Assembly: GCA_031386665.1 (NCBI GenBank)
Contig: JANNCN010000056.1
Location: 6,611 to 70,610, forward strand
Length of the DNA: 64,000 bases
Reading direction: 5' to 3'
Origin: JANYCG01 sp031386665
Lineage (GTDB): Bacteria; Pseudomonadota; Gammaproteobacteria; Burkholderiales; Burkholderiaceae_C
Of the stretch, positions 1 to 8,246 are shown one piece after another. Every line of letters begins with the position of its first letter. Within the stretch, counting starts at the first letter, position 1. The notes under the pieces are model-generated. The model saw only the letters and a list, made by a program, of their open reading frames with translations, ran no database searches and was not told where the DNA came from. The translations under genes and the position numbers were made by a program.

Positions 1-329
1 TGGTCCACGCCCTGGGCGATGTCGTTGCTTTGCTTGTCATAGGCCACCAGCACGGCGCAACCCCGGTAGTCAATGCCGTAGTCGGTGTTGTCGTAGCCAA
101 TGCGTTTGATGGTGTCGCGCGCGACCTGGATGTAGTCGACGTGCGCGTTGGTGGTGATTTCACCTGCCAGCACCACGAGGCCGGTGTTGCAAAGCGTTTC
201 GGCAGCAACCCGGGACTTAGGGTCTTGCTTGAAAATTGCGTCGAGGATCGCGTCTGAAATTTGGTCAGACACTTTGTCGGGGTGGCCTTCAGAAACTGAT
301 TCTGAGGTGAATAGAAAGTCGTTCGCCAT
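1..329 (-). CDS. metK: S-adenosylmethionine synthetase, N-terminal part (cut by window start)
   Basis: The first 109 residues begin MANDFLFTSESVSEGHPDKV and continue DQISDAILDAI, the invariant N-terminal signature of methionine adenosyltransferase, whose HPDK segment lies in the active site. The cytosolic enzyme makes S-adenosylmethionine from methionine and ATP. The gene runs off the left edge, so about three quarters of the roughly 390-residue protein is not visible. The ATG at 329 gives exactly the family N-terminus. It is divergent from the acyltransferase gene at 575 across a 245-base AT-rich spacer, in which I could not place a convincing promoter or SAM-binding riboswitch. Confidence 0.97.
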   Translation of the reverse strand, partial: MANDFLFTSESVSEGHPDKVSDQISDAILDAIFKQDPKSRVAAETLCNTGLVVLAGEITTNAHVDYIQVARDTIKRIGYDNTDYGIDYRGCAVLVAYDKQSNDIAQGVD

Positions 330-574
330 GTTGCATTGCTCCAAAAAATAAAAAAGGCACAGAAAAGGTCTGCGTTGCTTTGGCTTTTGGAGCTGTCGGC
401 GAACGCTTTAGCAGAGTTGTCAAAAAATCAAAATTTTGTGACAAGGCACAATGGAGACATTCACGATGCCTAACGGCAGTCACGACGACGAGCGTCATTC
501 GATTTGTCTTCATTGCGCGGGCCGCCCTGCAAGTAGTCCCATAACTCAGCGGCCCAAGGTATTTTATCCGACTG

Positions 575-1597
575 ATGGCCAGCCTTTTCAAGTTTTTTTC
601 GCTGTTTCCGCTTTGGTTTGCACACCTGGCAGGCTGGCTATTTGGCTGGCTTACCTATGCCTTGTCGGGCAGCTACCGCCAATCTTTCAGGGACAACGTG
701 CGCCAGGCTGGCGTTTCGGGGGGCGCCGCCCGGCGGGCAGTGGGGGCTGCGGGGCAGCAAATTTCCGAATTGCCGCGTTTGTGGTTTGGCCGCGATGTCA
801 AGGTTCAGTGGACGGGGGAGCACTTGATTGATGCGGCTTTGGCGACTGGGCGGGGCATTGTGTTTTTGACGCCGCATTTGGGGTGCTTTGAAATCACGGC
901 CCAAGCCTATGCGCAGCGCTTTGGTGTGGTCAAGGCAGGGCCGGTTGATTTGGGCACAGCGACAGAGGCGGCTACGGAGCGGGACGCCCTGCGGGGTCGG
1001 CCCATGACCGTGCTGTTTCGCCCGCCGCGCAAGGCTTGGCTGACCGATTTGGTGACCCAAGCCCGCAAACGTCCAGGTCTGGACACCGCGCCCACCCAAT
1101 TGAGCGGCGTCAAACAGTTAATTAAAGCGCTCAAAAAGGGCAATGCCGTGGGGGTTTTGCCGGATCAAGTGCCGACCGCAGGCCAGGGCATCTGGTCACC
1201 ATTTTTTGGCCGCAGTGCCTACACCATGACCTTGGCTGTGCGTTTGGCCTTGCAAACCCAGGCCACCATCTTGATTGCCTGGGGCGAGCGTTTGTCCTGG
1301 GGGCGTGGTTACGTGATTCACGTGTCATTGCTTCAGTCCTACTCAAAGGGCCAAACCGCGAGCGATCGAGGGGGGCAAAGTGACCAAGGGGGAAACAGCG
1401 CCTATGGCTCAATCACTGACGCGAGCGACCGCAGGGCCAAAGCCCGCGATGCGTCGTTCGACCGGCGCATTTTGGCGCGCGACCTAGAAGGTGCCGTGCA
1501 GCAGGTCAACATCGCCATGGAAAACGTGATTCGGACCTGCCCCCAGCAGTATTTGTGGGGCTACGCACGCTACAAGCAGCCTAAGCTTGAAGACTGA
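575..1597 (+). CDS. LpxL/HtrB-type lysophospholipid acyltransferase
   Basis: 340 residues with a hydrophobic N-terminal segment (FSLFPLWFAHLAGWLFGWLT) and the HX4E acyltransferase motif HLGCFE near residue 100, followed by a VLPDQVP-type substrate-site block. The family transfers acyl chains from acyl-ACP to lipid A precursors at the cytoplasmic face of the inner membrane. It is followed after about 90 bases by a second member, so the two probably add secondary acyl chains one after the other. A Ser/Gly/Asp-rich stretch around residues 255-290 is an insertion not expected in the compact LpxL fold. Which acylation step (LpxL- or LpxM-like) cannot be told from sequence. The ATG at 575 is the only start giving the full membrane anchor. 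Confidence 0.9.
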   Translation: MASLFKFFSLFPLWFAHLAGWLFGWLTYALSGSYRQSFRDNVRQAGVSGGAARRAVGAAGQQISELPRLWFGRDVKVQWTGEHLIDAALATGRGIVFLTPHLGCFEITAQAYAQRFGVVKAGPVDLGTATEAATERDALRGRPMTVLFRPPRKAWLTDLVTQARKRPGLDTAPTQLSGVKQLIKALKKGNAVGVLPDQVPTAGQGIWSPFFGRSAYTMTLAVRLALQTQATILIAWGERLSWGRGYVIHVSLLQSYSKGQTASDRGGQSDQGGNSAYGSITDASDRRAKARDASFDRRILARDLEGAVQQVNIAMENVIRTCPQQYLWGYARYKQPKLED

Positions 1598-1686
1598 CGT
1601 GCCCGCCTGTCCGCCATGCGCCCCGTCATGCTGATCCCTCGCCATTGCGCGTCCAATGACCGCGTTACGTTGGACTTGCATCGCCC

Positions 1687-2565
1687 ATGGTGATCTCCGT
1701 ATTTAGCCACGCTGGCATCTGGTTCATGCGATTGCTGGGGCTATTGCCGCTGGCTTGGGTGCGGGCCTTGGGGTGGCTACTGGGGCGGGTTTTGTACGCG
1801 GTGGCCGTGCCGCGCCGCGAGGTGGTTTTGACCAACTTGCGGCTGTGTTTTCCGGCCTGGGGCGACGCCCGACGCCGCCAAGTGGCGCGCCAACATTTTG
1901 TGGTGTTTGCCCAGGCTTGGCTAGACCGGGGCTGGTTGTGGCATGGCTCTGATCAGGCGCTGCGCAAGCGACTGATCTTGTCAGGTGAACCGGGCCAGTT
2001 GACTGGCGGGGCGCCCGTGGTGCTGTTTGCGCCACATTTTGTGGGGCTGGATGCGGGCTGGACGGCGCTGAACCAGCAATTGACGCGCCGCTTTTCAACG
2101 ATTTACAGCCACCAGACCAACCGCCAGGTGGATGAATGGATGCAACAGGGCCGCTTGCGTTTCGGCAAGCCCCAGTTGTTTGACCGCTTCGCCGGCCCCA
2201 AAGCCGTGGTGTCGGGCCTGCGAGCGGGCGACGCCCTGTATTTGCTGCCCGATATGAATTACGGACTGCAAGAATCAGTGTTTGTACCGTTTTTCGGGGT
2301 GCCCGCGGCCACGGTCACGTCGCTTGCCCGGTTTGCCAAACTGGGCCGGGCGCGGGTCGTGCCCGTGCTCACCCGCATGACGCCCACGGGCTACGACGTG
2401 TGCGTGATGCCCGCTTGGGGCGACGTGCCCAGCGCGGACGTGGTGATGGATACGGCGCTGATGAACCAGCGGCTCGAAGGCTTGATTGACACCATGCCCG
2501 AGCAGTACTACTGGGTTCACAAGCGCTTTAAAGACCAGCCCGAGGGTGCGCCAGCGGTTTATTAA
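1687..2565 (+). CDS. Lipid A biosynthesis acyltransferase (second LpxL family member)
   Basis: 292 residues with N-terminal hydrophobic segment IWFMRLLGLLPLAWVRALGWLLG and the HX4D/E motif in the form HFVGLD at about residue 117; the later YLLPDMNYG block is also typical. It is predicted to be inner-membrane associated and to acylate lipid A. It follows the first acyltransferase in the same direction, so the pair is likely co-transcribed. The ATG at 1687 is followed at once by GTG; either would give the same mature protein. It converges with the hydrolase gene ending at 2602, and the 36-base gap shows no clear intrinsic terminator. Confidence 0.9.
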   Translation: MVISVFSHAGIWFMRLLGLLPLAWVRALGWLLGRVLYAVAVPRREVVLTNLRLCFPAWGDARRRQVARQHFVVFAQAWLDRGWLWHGSDQALRKRLILSGEPGQLTGGAPVVLFAPHFVGLDAGWTALNQQLTRRFSTIYSHQTNRQVDEWMQQGRLRFGKPQLFDRFAGPKAVVSGLRAGDALYLLPDMNYGLQESVFVPFFGVPAATVTSLARFAKLGRARVVPVLTRMTPTGYDVCVMPAWGDVPSADVVMDTALMNQRLEGLIDTMPEQYYWVHKRFKDQPEGAPAVY

Positions 2566-2601
2566 GCCGTCCAGCGGGGTCTTGACGTTTTGAAAACACT
2601 T

Positions 2602-3579
2602 TCACTTCAAAAAGTCTTGAATCGCGTCAATCACCAGTTTCGGGTTTTCGTGAACGATCCAATGGCTGGCACCGGGCACGGGCAGCAGGGTTAAATTGGC
2701 AATGTAGTCTTGCAGGCCGTGGGTCAGTTCAGCGGGCAGGGCGGTGTCGTTCAATCCCCAAATCACCAGCGTTGGCAAAGCAATAGTCAGCGCCTCGTGC
2801 GGAATCGCCACCGCATTCGCGCCCGGGTCGCTGGCCGTGGCGGGGCGCAAAGGCGACGCACGGTACAAATTGCAACCGCCCGTCAGCCCAGCGCGCCATA
2901 CCGCGCGGTACTGGTCTTTGACCGCCTCCGTCAGCCAAAACGGGCTTGCTTTGGAGGCGGGGGTGGCGGCCGTTGAGCTTGCAATTGGAGCGTCAGCAGG
3001 CGGCTCTTTGCCAGTGTCTGTGTCGATCAAAAACTGCCACAGCTTGGCAAAGTCGTTATGCGCCAGCAGACTTTCCGCATCCGGTTGAATCAAAAAGTTC
3101 ATGTACGCGCTGGCCGCCTGCTGATGGGGACTGTGTTGCAATTCGCGTAGAAAAGTGCCTGGGTGCGGTGAATTGACGATGACCAGCTGACGGGCCAGCT
3201 GTGGCATTTGGTTGATGAGGTTCCAGGCGACGGCACCGCCCCAGTCGTGGGCGACCAGACAGGCCAGTTGTCCGTCATTTTGGCCGCCATGTTGCGTTTC
3301 AATGGCGATCAGGGCCGCGATGTCCTGCACCAGGTATTTGGGGCGGTAGGCCTTCACCTCCAACGGCGCGCTGGATTTTTCAAACCCCCGCAGGTGGGGT
3401 GCAACGCAGCGGTAGCCGCCGTTTTCGGGCTGGGCGAAATGCTCCAGCAACGCGTCCCACACAAAAGCCCCTTCCGGAAAGCCGTGCAAAAACATCAAAA
3501 CCGGGCGACCGGGCTTACCCGTTGCGCGGCAACTCAGGGTGATGCCGTGGGGCAAAGGCTGCAAGTAAGTTTGAATCAT
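2602..3579 (-). CDS. Alpha/beta hydrolase, epoxide hydrolase/haloalkane dehalogenase-like
   Basis: 325 residues of alpha/beta-hydrolase fold. HGFPE near the N-terminus forms the oxyanion region, VAHDWGGAVAW carries an Asp nucleophile rather than Ser, and WGLNDTALP plus a C-terminal GASHWIVHE supply the likely acid and the catalytic His. An Asp nucleophile in HDWGG is the mark of epoxide hydrolases and dehalogenases, but the substrate is unknown. A Thr/Ala/Ser-rich segment (residues about 195-215) interrupts the cap region. I chose the ATG at 3579 (MIQTYLQPLPHG). An in-frame TTG at 3600 would add seven unlikely residues. Repeat copy A begins only about 35 bases upstream, so this gene's promoter must lie in or beyond that element. 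Confidence 0.85.
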   Translation of the reverse strand: MIQTYLQPLPHGITLSCRATGKPGRPVLMFLHGFPEGAFVWDALLEHFAQPENGGYRCVAPHLRGFEKSSAPLEVKAYRPKYLVQDIAALIAIETQHGGQNDGQLACLVAHDWGGAVAWNLINQMPQLARQLVIVNSPHPGTFLRELQHSPHQQAASAYMNFLIQPDAESLLAHNDFAKLWQFLIDTDTGKEPPADAPIASSTAATPASKASPFWLTEAVKDQYRAVWRAGLTGGCNLYRASPLRPATASDPGANAVAIPHEALTIALPTLVIWGLNDTALPAELTHGLQDYIANLTLLPVPGASHWIVHENPKLVIDAIQDFLK

Positions 3580-3612
3580 GGTGGGGCAGTTTGAAGGCAA
3601 AAAGGCAATTAA

Positions 3613-3727
3613 ATACCCAATATGGGTATATTAAAGCCTTAAAAACTGCATTTTACCAAATTTTCAATAAAATAGGCCTCTAGCTCGCGAATAATGTACA
3701 TAGTTTGCTATGTATATTATAGCAAAT
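3613..3727 (-). repeat. Modular palindromic repeat, copy A (type-1 tail)
   Basis: A 115-base non-coding element. Read on the minus strand it starts with TTTGCTATAATATAC, then ATAGCAAACTATGTAC, then GCGAGCTAGAGGCCTATTTT, then an AT-rich middle, and ends in the palindrome ATACCCA-TAT-TGGGTAT (3613-3629 on the plus strand). The first part can fold two ways: TTTGCTAT with ATAGCAAA, or CATAG with CTATG around a CAAA loop. It sits between the divergent hydrolase and GNAT genes. It shares the constant end with the elements near 8.1, 28.1, 35.0 and 52.4 kb, and the tail with the 8.1 kb copy. Confidence 0.85.
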
Positions 3728-3783
3728 GAGACGATTAATGCGAGACGATCAATGGGAGATGATAAGTACGAGACGATGGCAGA
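3728..3783 (+). repeat. Four tandem 14-base units abutting repeat copy A
   Basis: Four consecutive 14-mers (3728, 3742, 3756, 3770) each begin GAGACGAT or GAGATGAT, with a variable second half. The array starts on the base after copy A ends and lies upstream of the GNAT gene at 3870. Possible roles are a regulator-binding array or slippage by-product; nothing else in the window resembles it. Confidence 0.7.
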
Positions 3784-3869
3784 TGCCGCGAGTGTTGCAC
3801 TCACCACCCCACGGAGAATCTGGATAATCAGGCGGACAACCGCCCGTACCGTCACTGCAAGGAATCGCC

Positions 3870-4406
3870 ATGCCCCTACCATCCGAAGTGCCCGCCAACA
3901 CAGTGCGAAGGCTAGACAAGGCAAGTGACCCCCAACTTCAAGCGCTGGCCGACCTGCTGATCGACGCGGTCAACAGCGGCGCGTCGGTCAGTTTCATGCA
4001 GCCTTTGGGGCGCGACAAGGCGATGGCGTTTTGGCGCGGTGTGGCGGCCAGCGTGGCCCTTGGCGAACGGCTGCTGTTGGTGGCCGAAGACGCCAGCGGC
4101 ATCGTAGGCACCGTGCAATTGATTGTGAGTCAGCCTGACAACCAGCCCCATCGAGCCGATATTGCCAAAATGCTGGTGCACAGCCGAGCCCGCCGTCAGG
4201 GCTTGGGCGCAGCGCTGATGACGGCGGCAGAAACTGCCGCGGAAGCCCATGGCAAAACCTTGCTGGTGCTGGACACCGCCAGCCCAGAGGCCGCGCGACT
4301 GTACGCCCGCGCAGGCTGGATTCAGTGTGGCGTGATTCCCGGCTACGCGCTGCAGCCCCAGGGCGGCTTGTGCGATACCACTTATTTTTACCGTCAGTTG
4401 GGGTGA
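3870..4406 (+). CDS. GNAT family N-acetyltransferase
   Basis: 178 residues with a complete GNAT core: beta strands leading to IAKMLVHSRARRQGLGAALM (the acetyl-CoA binding RRQGLG motif, about residues 98-117) and a C-terminal LVLDTASPEAARLYARAGW block. The family moves an acetyl group from acetyl-CoA to an amine; the acceptor here is not predictable. A good ribosome-binding site (AAGGA) lies about 7 bases before the ATG at 3870. It is transcribed from the region holding repeat copy A and the 14-base tandem array, and converges with engB. Confidence 0.88.
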   Translation: MPLPSEVPANTVRRLDKASDPQLQALADLLIDAVNSGASVSFMQPLGRDKAMAFWRGVAASVALGERLLLVAEDASGIVGTVQLIVSQPDNQPHRADIAKMLVHSRARRQGLGAALMTAAETAAEAHGKTLLVLDTASPEAARLYARAGWIQCGVIPGYALQPQGGLCDTTYFYRQLG

Positions 4407-4459
4407 CCCTGGGCAGTTTTTGCACAACCCCGCGTGGCTTCAGATGGCCCGACCTCGGG

Positions 4460-5140
4460 CTATTCGCTCATTGATCCTGGGTTCGCCCCAGCATCGGCAG
4501 GATGAACCCAGTCCCACAGCAGTTGCGACACCTCGTCAATGCCAATGCGCTTGGTGGCTGAAAACAGCCGCACCTGGCCGCCACCGGCTTGCAGTTTCAT
4601 GATGGACACGGCCTTTTGCTGCTCGGTTTTGTTCAATTTGTCGGCTTTGGTCAGCACCACCAAAAACTTCAGGCCTTCAACCACGCGCGGGCGAATCACA
4701 TCCAGCAAAATCTCATCCAACTCGGTCAAACCATGGCGCGGGTCACACATCAGCACAATGCCTTTGAGGTTCTCGCGGGTGACCAAATAGTTCGCCATCA
4801 CCTGCTGCCAGCGGGCTTTGTCAGCCTTGGGCACCGCAGCGTAACCGTAGCCCGGCAGATCGGCCAGCACGGCGTCCGTCACGCCCTGTTTGCCCAGGGT
4901 GAACAGGTTGATGTGCTGTGTGCGGCCGGGCTTTTTGGACGCAAAAGCCAACTGCTTTTGCTGGGTTAGGGTGTTGATGCAGGTTGATTTGCCCGCGTTA
5001 GAGCGCCCGACGAACGCGATTTCAGGCACTTCCAGCGTCGGCAAAAAGTGCAATTGCGGCGCGGTGGTGAGAAATTTGGCGGTGTGCAGCCAGCCGGTAG
5101 CGATGACGGCCTGGGCGTTGGGAGAGGTAATGGTGGTCAT
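4460..5140 (-). CDS. engB: Ribosome biogenesis GTPase EngB (YihA/YsxC)
   Basis: 226 residues of a small TrmE-Era-EngA-EngB-type GTPase. Visible motifs are G1 GRSNAGKS, G3 DLPGYG, and G4 TKADK, with the EngB-typical EIAFVGRSNAGKST entry and the KPGRTQ switch I region. It helps assemble the large ribosomal subunit in the cytoplasm. I chose the ATG at 5140 (MTTITSP); longer in-frame readings reach 5230 but lack family similarity. It is divergent from the cytochrome c4 gene (5267), a pairing common in Burkholderiales. The C-terminus continues some residues past the usual end, which is ordinary for the family. Confidence 0.95.
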   Translation of the reverse strand: MTTITSPNAQAVIATGWLHTAKFLTTAPQLHFLPTLEVPEIAFVGRSNAGKSTCINTLTQQKQLAFASKKPGRTQHINLFTLGKQGVTDAVLADLPGYGYAAVPKADKARWQQVMANYLVTRENLKGIVLMCDPRHGLTELDEILLDVIRPRVVEGLKFLVVLTKADKLNKTEQQKAVSIMKLQAGGGQVRLFSATKRIGIDEVSQLLWDWVHPADAGANPGSMSE

Positions 5141-5266
5141 GAATGCGCCCGGAGTCCCTGTGGCGAAATGCCTGCAAAGGGGTAAAACCCGGTGCTCCAT
5201 TGTAGAATCAAGGGGTTTTTGCCTTGCCATGCTGCACCACGACCCGATTCTGACTCAAAAATTTCT

Positions 5267-6004
5267 ATGAAGCCGACCGCTCACATCCTGCCCAGCACAA
5301 CGTCCCATGCCCTCTCAAGCGTAATTTCCAGCCTGCTGATGGTGTTTTCCATGGCAGCGCTGCCGCTGTCGGCATCGGCAGAAGACGCCAAGCCCGCCGC
5401 TGCCAAGGTGGCCGTTGCGGCATCCGCTCCTGCTACAGCACCCGTTGCTCCCGCAGCACCCGCCAAACCCGACCTGGCCAAAGCCGAAGCCACCTATGGC
5501 GCCGTCTGCGTGGCTTGCCACGGTGTCGATGGCAATTCCGCCATTCCTGCCAACCCCAAACTGGCCCAGCAACACCCCGACTACCTGATCAAGCAGCTGC
5601 AAGAATTCAAATCGGGCAAACGCAACAACGCCATCATGAAGGGCTTTGCCACCATGCTAAGCGATGACGACATGCGCAACATGGCTTACTGGGCCACCGC
5701 CAAAAAGGCCAAGGACGGTTTTGCCAAAGACAAAGAGCAAGTCGCCCTGGGCGAGCGCATTTACCGCGGCGGCATTGCAGATCGCCAAGTGCCTGCTTGC
5801 GCCGCCTGCCACAGCCCCAATGGCGCTGGCATGCCTGCGCAGTACCCGCGCCTGAGCGGTCAGCACGCTGACTACACGGCCGGCCAGTTGATTGGCTTTC
5901 GCGATGGTGTGCGCAAAAACAGCCTGCAAATGACCCAGGTGGCCGCCAAAATGAACGACCGCGAAATCAAGGCTGTGGCTGATTACATTGCCGGTTTGCG
6001 TTAA
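5267..6004 (+). CDS. Di-haem cytochrome c4
   Basis: 245 residues: an N-terminal signal peptide with hydrophobic core (about residues 16-36, SASA cleavage region), an Ala/Pro-rich linker, then two class I cytochrome domains with CVACH at 81-85 and CAACH at 178-182. Met residues that can serve as sixth ligands occur in each half (for example MKGFATML and LQMTQVA). Cytochrome c4 is periplasmic, often membrane-associated, and passes electrons to terminal oxidases. The ATG at 5267 gives a normal signal peptide; the upstream in-frame ATG at 5192 would bury it. A related di-haem protein lies at 27250. Confidence 0.93.
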   Translation: MKPTAHILPSTTSHALSSVISSLLMVFSMAALPLSASAEDAKPAAAKVAVAASAPATAPVAPAAPAKPDLAKAEATYGAVCVACHGVDGNSAIPANPKLAQQHPDYLIKQLQEFKSGKRNNAIMKGFATMLSDDDMRNMAYWATAKKAKDGFAKDKEQVALGERIYRGGIADRQVPACAACHSPNGAGMPAQYPRLSGQHADYTAGQLIGFRDGVRKNSLQMTQVAAKMNDREIKAVADYIAGLR

Positions 6005-6291
6005 AGCGGGTCGAAAGGTGGCGAATTGCGTCGTTCGTGAGAGTTTGACGGGTTTAGCTTTTTAACGGTTGACCCCAAAAGCAGGTTTCTGATCCATTCA
6101 GGAACGATTGCTGCTAACTGAACCCTAAACAAGCGGGCCATCCCCAAGATGGTTCGCTTTTTCAATTGGGGCACGCGATTCTCAGCAACAGCCCGGCAAG
6201 GCCTAAGGCTCAATCCAAGTGCCGTCCCCCAATGTCTGTAAGAATTATCGTCAGCGCAGTACTAACCCTTATCTTTTGAAGAGGACATGCC

Positions 6292-7311
6292 ATGCTAATC
6301 AAAACCAGCCAAAGCGGCTTCAATCACCCAATCCCCAGTGAAATCACGTCCCTGCAGGCTTACCAAGGCCGCCGTCAAGCGCTGAAATGGATGGCCACGG
6401 GCGTTGCAGGCGCGGGCATGGCCGCGTGGGCCTCGCGCGAGGCACTGGCGCAATCGGTAGCCGCATCCAATACGGTGACACGGCCTGGCAAATTGGCCGA
6501 GCTGATGGCGGGCAAGTCGGCCGTGGCAGGCGCTGTGACGATGGAAAAAATCACCGACTACAAAGATGCCTCCACCTACAACAACTATTACGAATTTGGC
6601 ACAGACAAGTCGGACCCCTCGCGCACAGCGGGCAGCCTGAAAACCCGGCCCTGGACGGTGGAGGTTGAAGGCTTGGTCAACAAACCCGCCAAGTACACGA
6701 TTGAAGACCTGCTGAAACTCAGCGCGCAGGAAGAGCGCATTTACCGCCTGCGCTGCGTGGAAGGCTGGTCTATGGTGATTCCGTGGGTGGGCTATTCACT
6801 GGCGGAGCTCATCAAAAAGGTGGAGCCTTCGAGCAGCGCCAAGTACGTTGAATTTCACACTCTGGCCGACCCCAAAACCATGCCGGGCGTGGGTTCCCGC
6901 GTGCTGGACTGGCCCTACGTCGAAGGCCTGCGCCTGGACGAAGCCATGAACCCGCTGACGCTGCTGACCTTTGGCATGTACGGCGAGGTGCTGCCCAACC
7001 AGAGCGGTGCGCCCGTGCGCTTGGTGGTGCCGTGGAAATACGGTTTCAAAAGCGGCAAAAGCATCGTCAAAATCCGCTTCACCGACAAAGAACCCAAAAC
7101 CGCCTGGAACAAGGCTGCAGCCAGTGAATACGGCTTTTATTCCAATGTGAACCCGTCCGTCGATCACCCGCGCTGGAGCCAGGCGACCGAGCGGCGCATT
7201 GGCGAAGAGGGCGGTTTGTTTGCCAAAAAGCGTAAAACCCTGCTGTTCAACGGCTACGAAGCGCAGGTCGGGCAGCTGTATGCAGGTCTGGATTTGAAGA
7301 AAAACTTTTGA
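6292..7311 (+). CDS. msrP: Protein-methionine-sulfoxide reductase, molybdopterin catalytic subunit MsrP (YedY)
   Basis: 339 residues of the sulfite-oxidase fold. A twin-arginine sequence (GRRQALKW, Arg27-Arg28) followed by a hydrophobic stretch predicts Tat export of the folded cofactor-loaded enzyme. Cys155 in YRLRCVEGW is the expected molybdenum ligand, and the VPWKYGFKS block is family-typical. It repairs oxidised methionines in periplasmic proteins, drawing electrons from MsrQ, encoded 58 bases downstream. The roughly 26-residue region before the twin Arg is longer than usual. The 287-base region upstream (6005-6291) holds no gene and should contain the operon promoter. Confidence 0.95.
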   Translation: MLIKTSQSGFNHPIPSEITSLQAYQGRRQALKWMATGVAGAGMAAWASREALAQSVAASNTVTRPGKLAELMAGKSAVAGAVTMEKITDYKDASTYNNYYEFGTDKSDPSRTAGSLKTRPWTVEVEGLVNKPAKYTIEDLLKLSAQEERIYRLRCVEGWSMVIPWVGYSLAELIKKVEPSSSAKYVEFHTLADPKTMPGVGSRVLDWPYVEGLRLDEAMNPLTLLTFGMYGEVLPNQSGAPVRLVVPWKYGFKSGKSIVKIRFTDKEPKTAWNKAAASEYGFYSNVNPSVDHPRWSQATERRIGEEGGLFAKKRKTLLFNGYEAQVGQLYAGLDLKKNF

Positions 7312-7369
7312 GTGGCTTCAACTGCCTGCCCTTGCAAAAATACACGCCTGTGAAAGTCAAGGTTTAACC

Positions 7370-8053
7370 ATGGCAATCGCTGTTCCTGCCACCGCTCCAA
7401 CCCCAGCCCCAACTGCGGCCACGGTTTTGCCTGCGCTCACTGTCAAGGTCAGGTTGTCCAAAGCGCTGTTGCACCCGGCGGCCAAGCCGGTCGTTTTCAT
7501 GCTTTGCTTGCTGCCCTTCGCCTGGCTGCTGTACGCGGCCATTGCCGATCAGTTGGGTGCCAACCCGGCCGAGGCGCTGGTGCGGTCAACGGGTGACTGG
7601 ACGCTGCGGTTTTTGTGCATCGTGCTGGCTGTCACACCGCTGCGCACCGTGGCCAATTTGCCAGCACTGGCGCGGTTTCGGCGCATGCTGGGCTTGTTTG
7701 TCTATTTTTACGTGGTCACCCATTTGCTCAGCTATAGCTGGTTTGACATGGAATTTGTCGTGGGCGACATCGTCAAAGACATCATCAAGCGGCCCTTCAT
7801 TTTGGTTGGTTTTTTAGCCTTTTTGCTGCTGACGCCGCTGGCGGCCACGTCGTTCAACCGAGCCATCAAAACACTGGGCGCCAAACGCTGGCAGCTGCTG
7901 CACAAACTGGTTTACGTCATAGCCGGCTTGGGGCTGCTGCATTTTTTCTGGATGCGCAGTGGCAAAAACGACTTTGCCGAGGTCGCGGTTTACGCCGTCA
8001 TTCTGGGCGTGTTGTTGGGCTGGCGCGTGGTTCACAAGATAAGATCAAAATAG
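7370..8053 (+). CDS. msrQ: MsrQ (YedZ), haem-binding membrane subunit of the methionine sulfoxide repair system
   Basis: 227 residues with about six membrane segments and the conserved histidines of the ferric-reductase-like domain: YVVTHLLSY, LLHKLVY and GLLHFFW. It takes electrons from the respiratory chain and hands them to MsrP in the periplasm. The first 25 residues form an unusual Ala/Pro/Thr-rich cytoplasmic extension. The stop codon at 8051-8053 falls where the degenerate left arm of repeat copy B begins, so the last bases of this gene and the repeat touch. Confidence 0.93.
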   Translation: MAIAVPATAPTPAPTAATVLPALTVKVRLSKALLHPAAKPVVFMLCLLPFAWLLYAAIADQLGANPAEALVRSTGDWTLRFLCIVLAVTPLRTVANLPALARFRRMLGLFVYFYVVTHLLSYSWFDMEFVVGDIVKDIIKRPFILVGFLAFLLLTPLAATSFNRAIKTLGAKRWQLLHKLVYVIAGLGLLHFFWMRSGKNDFAEVAVYAVILGVLLGWRVVHKIRSK

Positions 8054-8237
8054 ATAGCGAACTATCTAGATAATTTGAGAGCCAGAGGGTGATTTGGCTC
8101 TGAATTTGCGATTTTAGCCTCTAAATACCCAAATTGGGTATTTAGAGGCTAAAACTGACTCAAAATCGCAAATTGTGAATGAAAAGTGCCTCTAGATCCC
8201 GAATAATATACATAGTTTGCTATGTATATTATAGCAA
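8051..8237. repeat. Modular palindromic repeat, copy B, compound with perfect 43-base hairpin
   Basis: This fills the space between the convergent msrQ and lysA stops. The right part (8125-8237) is a standard unit in the same orientation as copy A, with ATAGCAAACTAT and a CTAGAGGC box when read on the minus strand. Its tail palindrome is ATACCCA...TGGGTAT. Around that tail lies a perfect inverted repeat with 21-base arms and one central base (8112-8132, 8133, 8134-8154). Outside it is a 13-base pair of arms (8103-8115 and 8162-8174). The left end (8055-8095) is a worn inverted copy of the constant end. The whole could terminate transcription from both sides, although neither arm is followed by a long T-run. 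Confidence 0.85.
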
Positions 8238-8246
8238 TCAGAGGAG

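Noticed and set aside
330..574. SAM riboswitch upstream of metK
   Set aside because: I could not find a conserved core of any SAM-binding class in the spacer; only AT-rich sequence is visible.
4448..4461. GCCCGA/TCGGGC hairpin between GNAT and engB
   Set aside because: Only a two-base loop and no T-run on either side, so it is not a credible intrinsic terminator.
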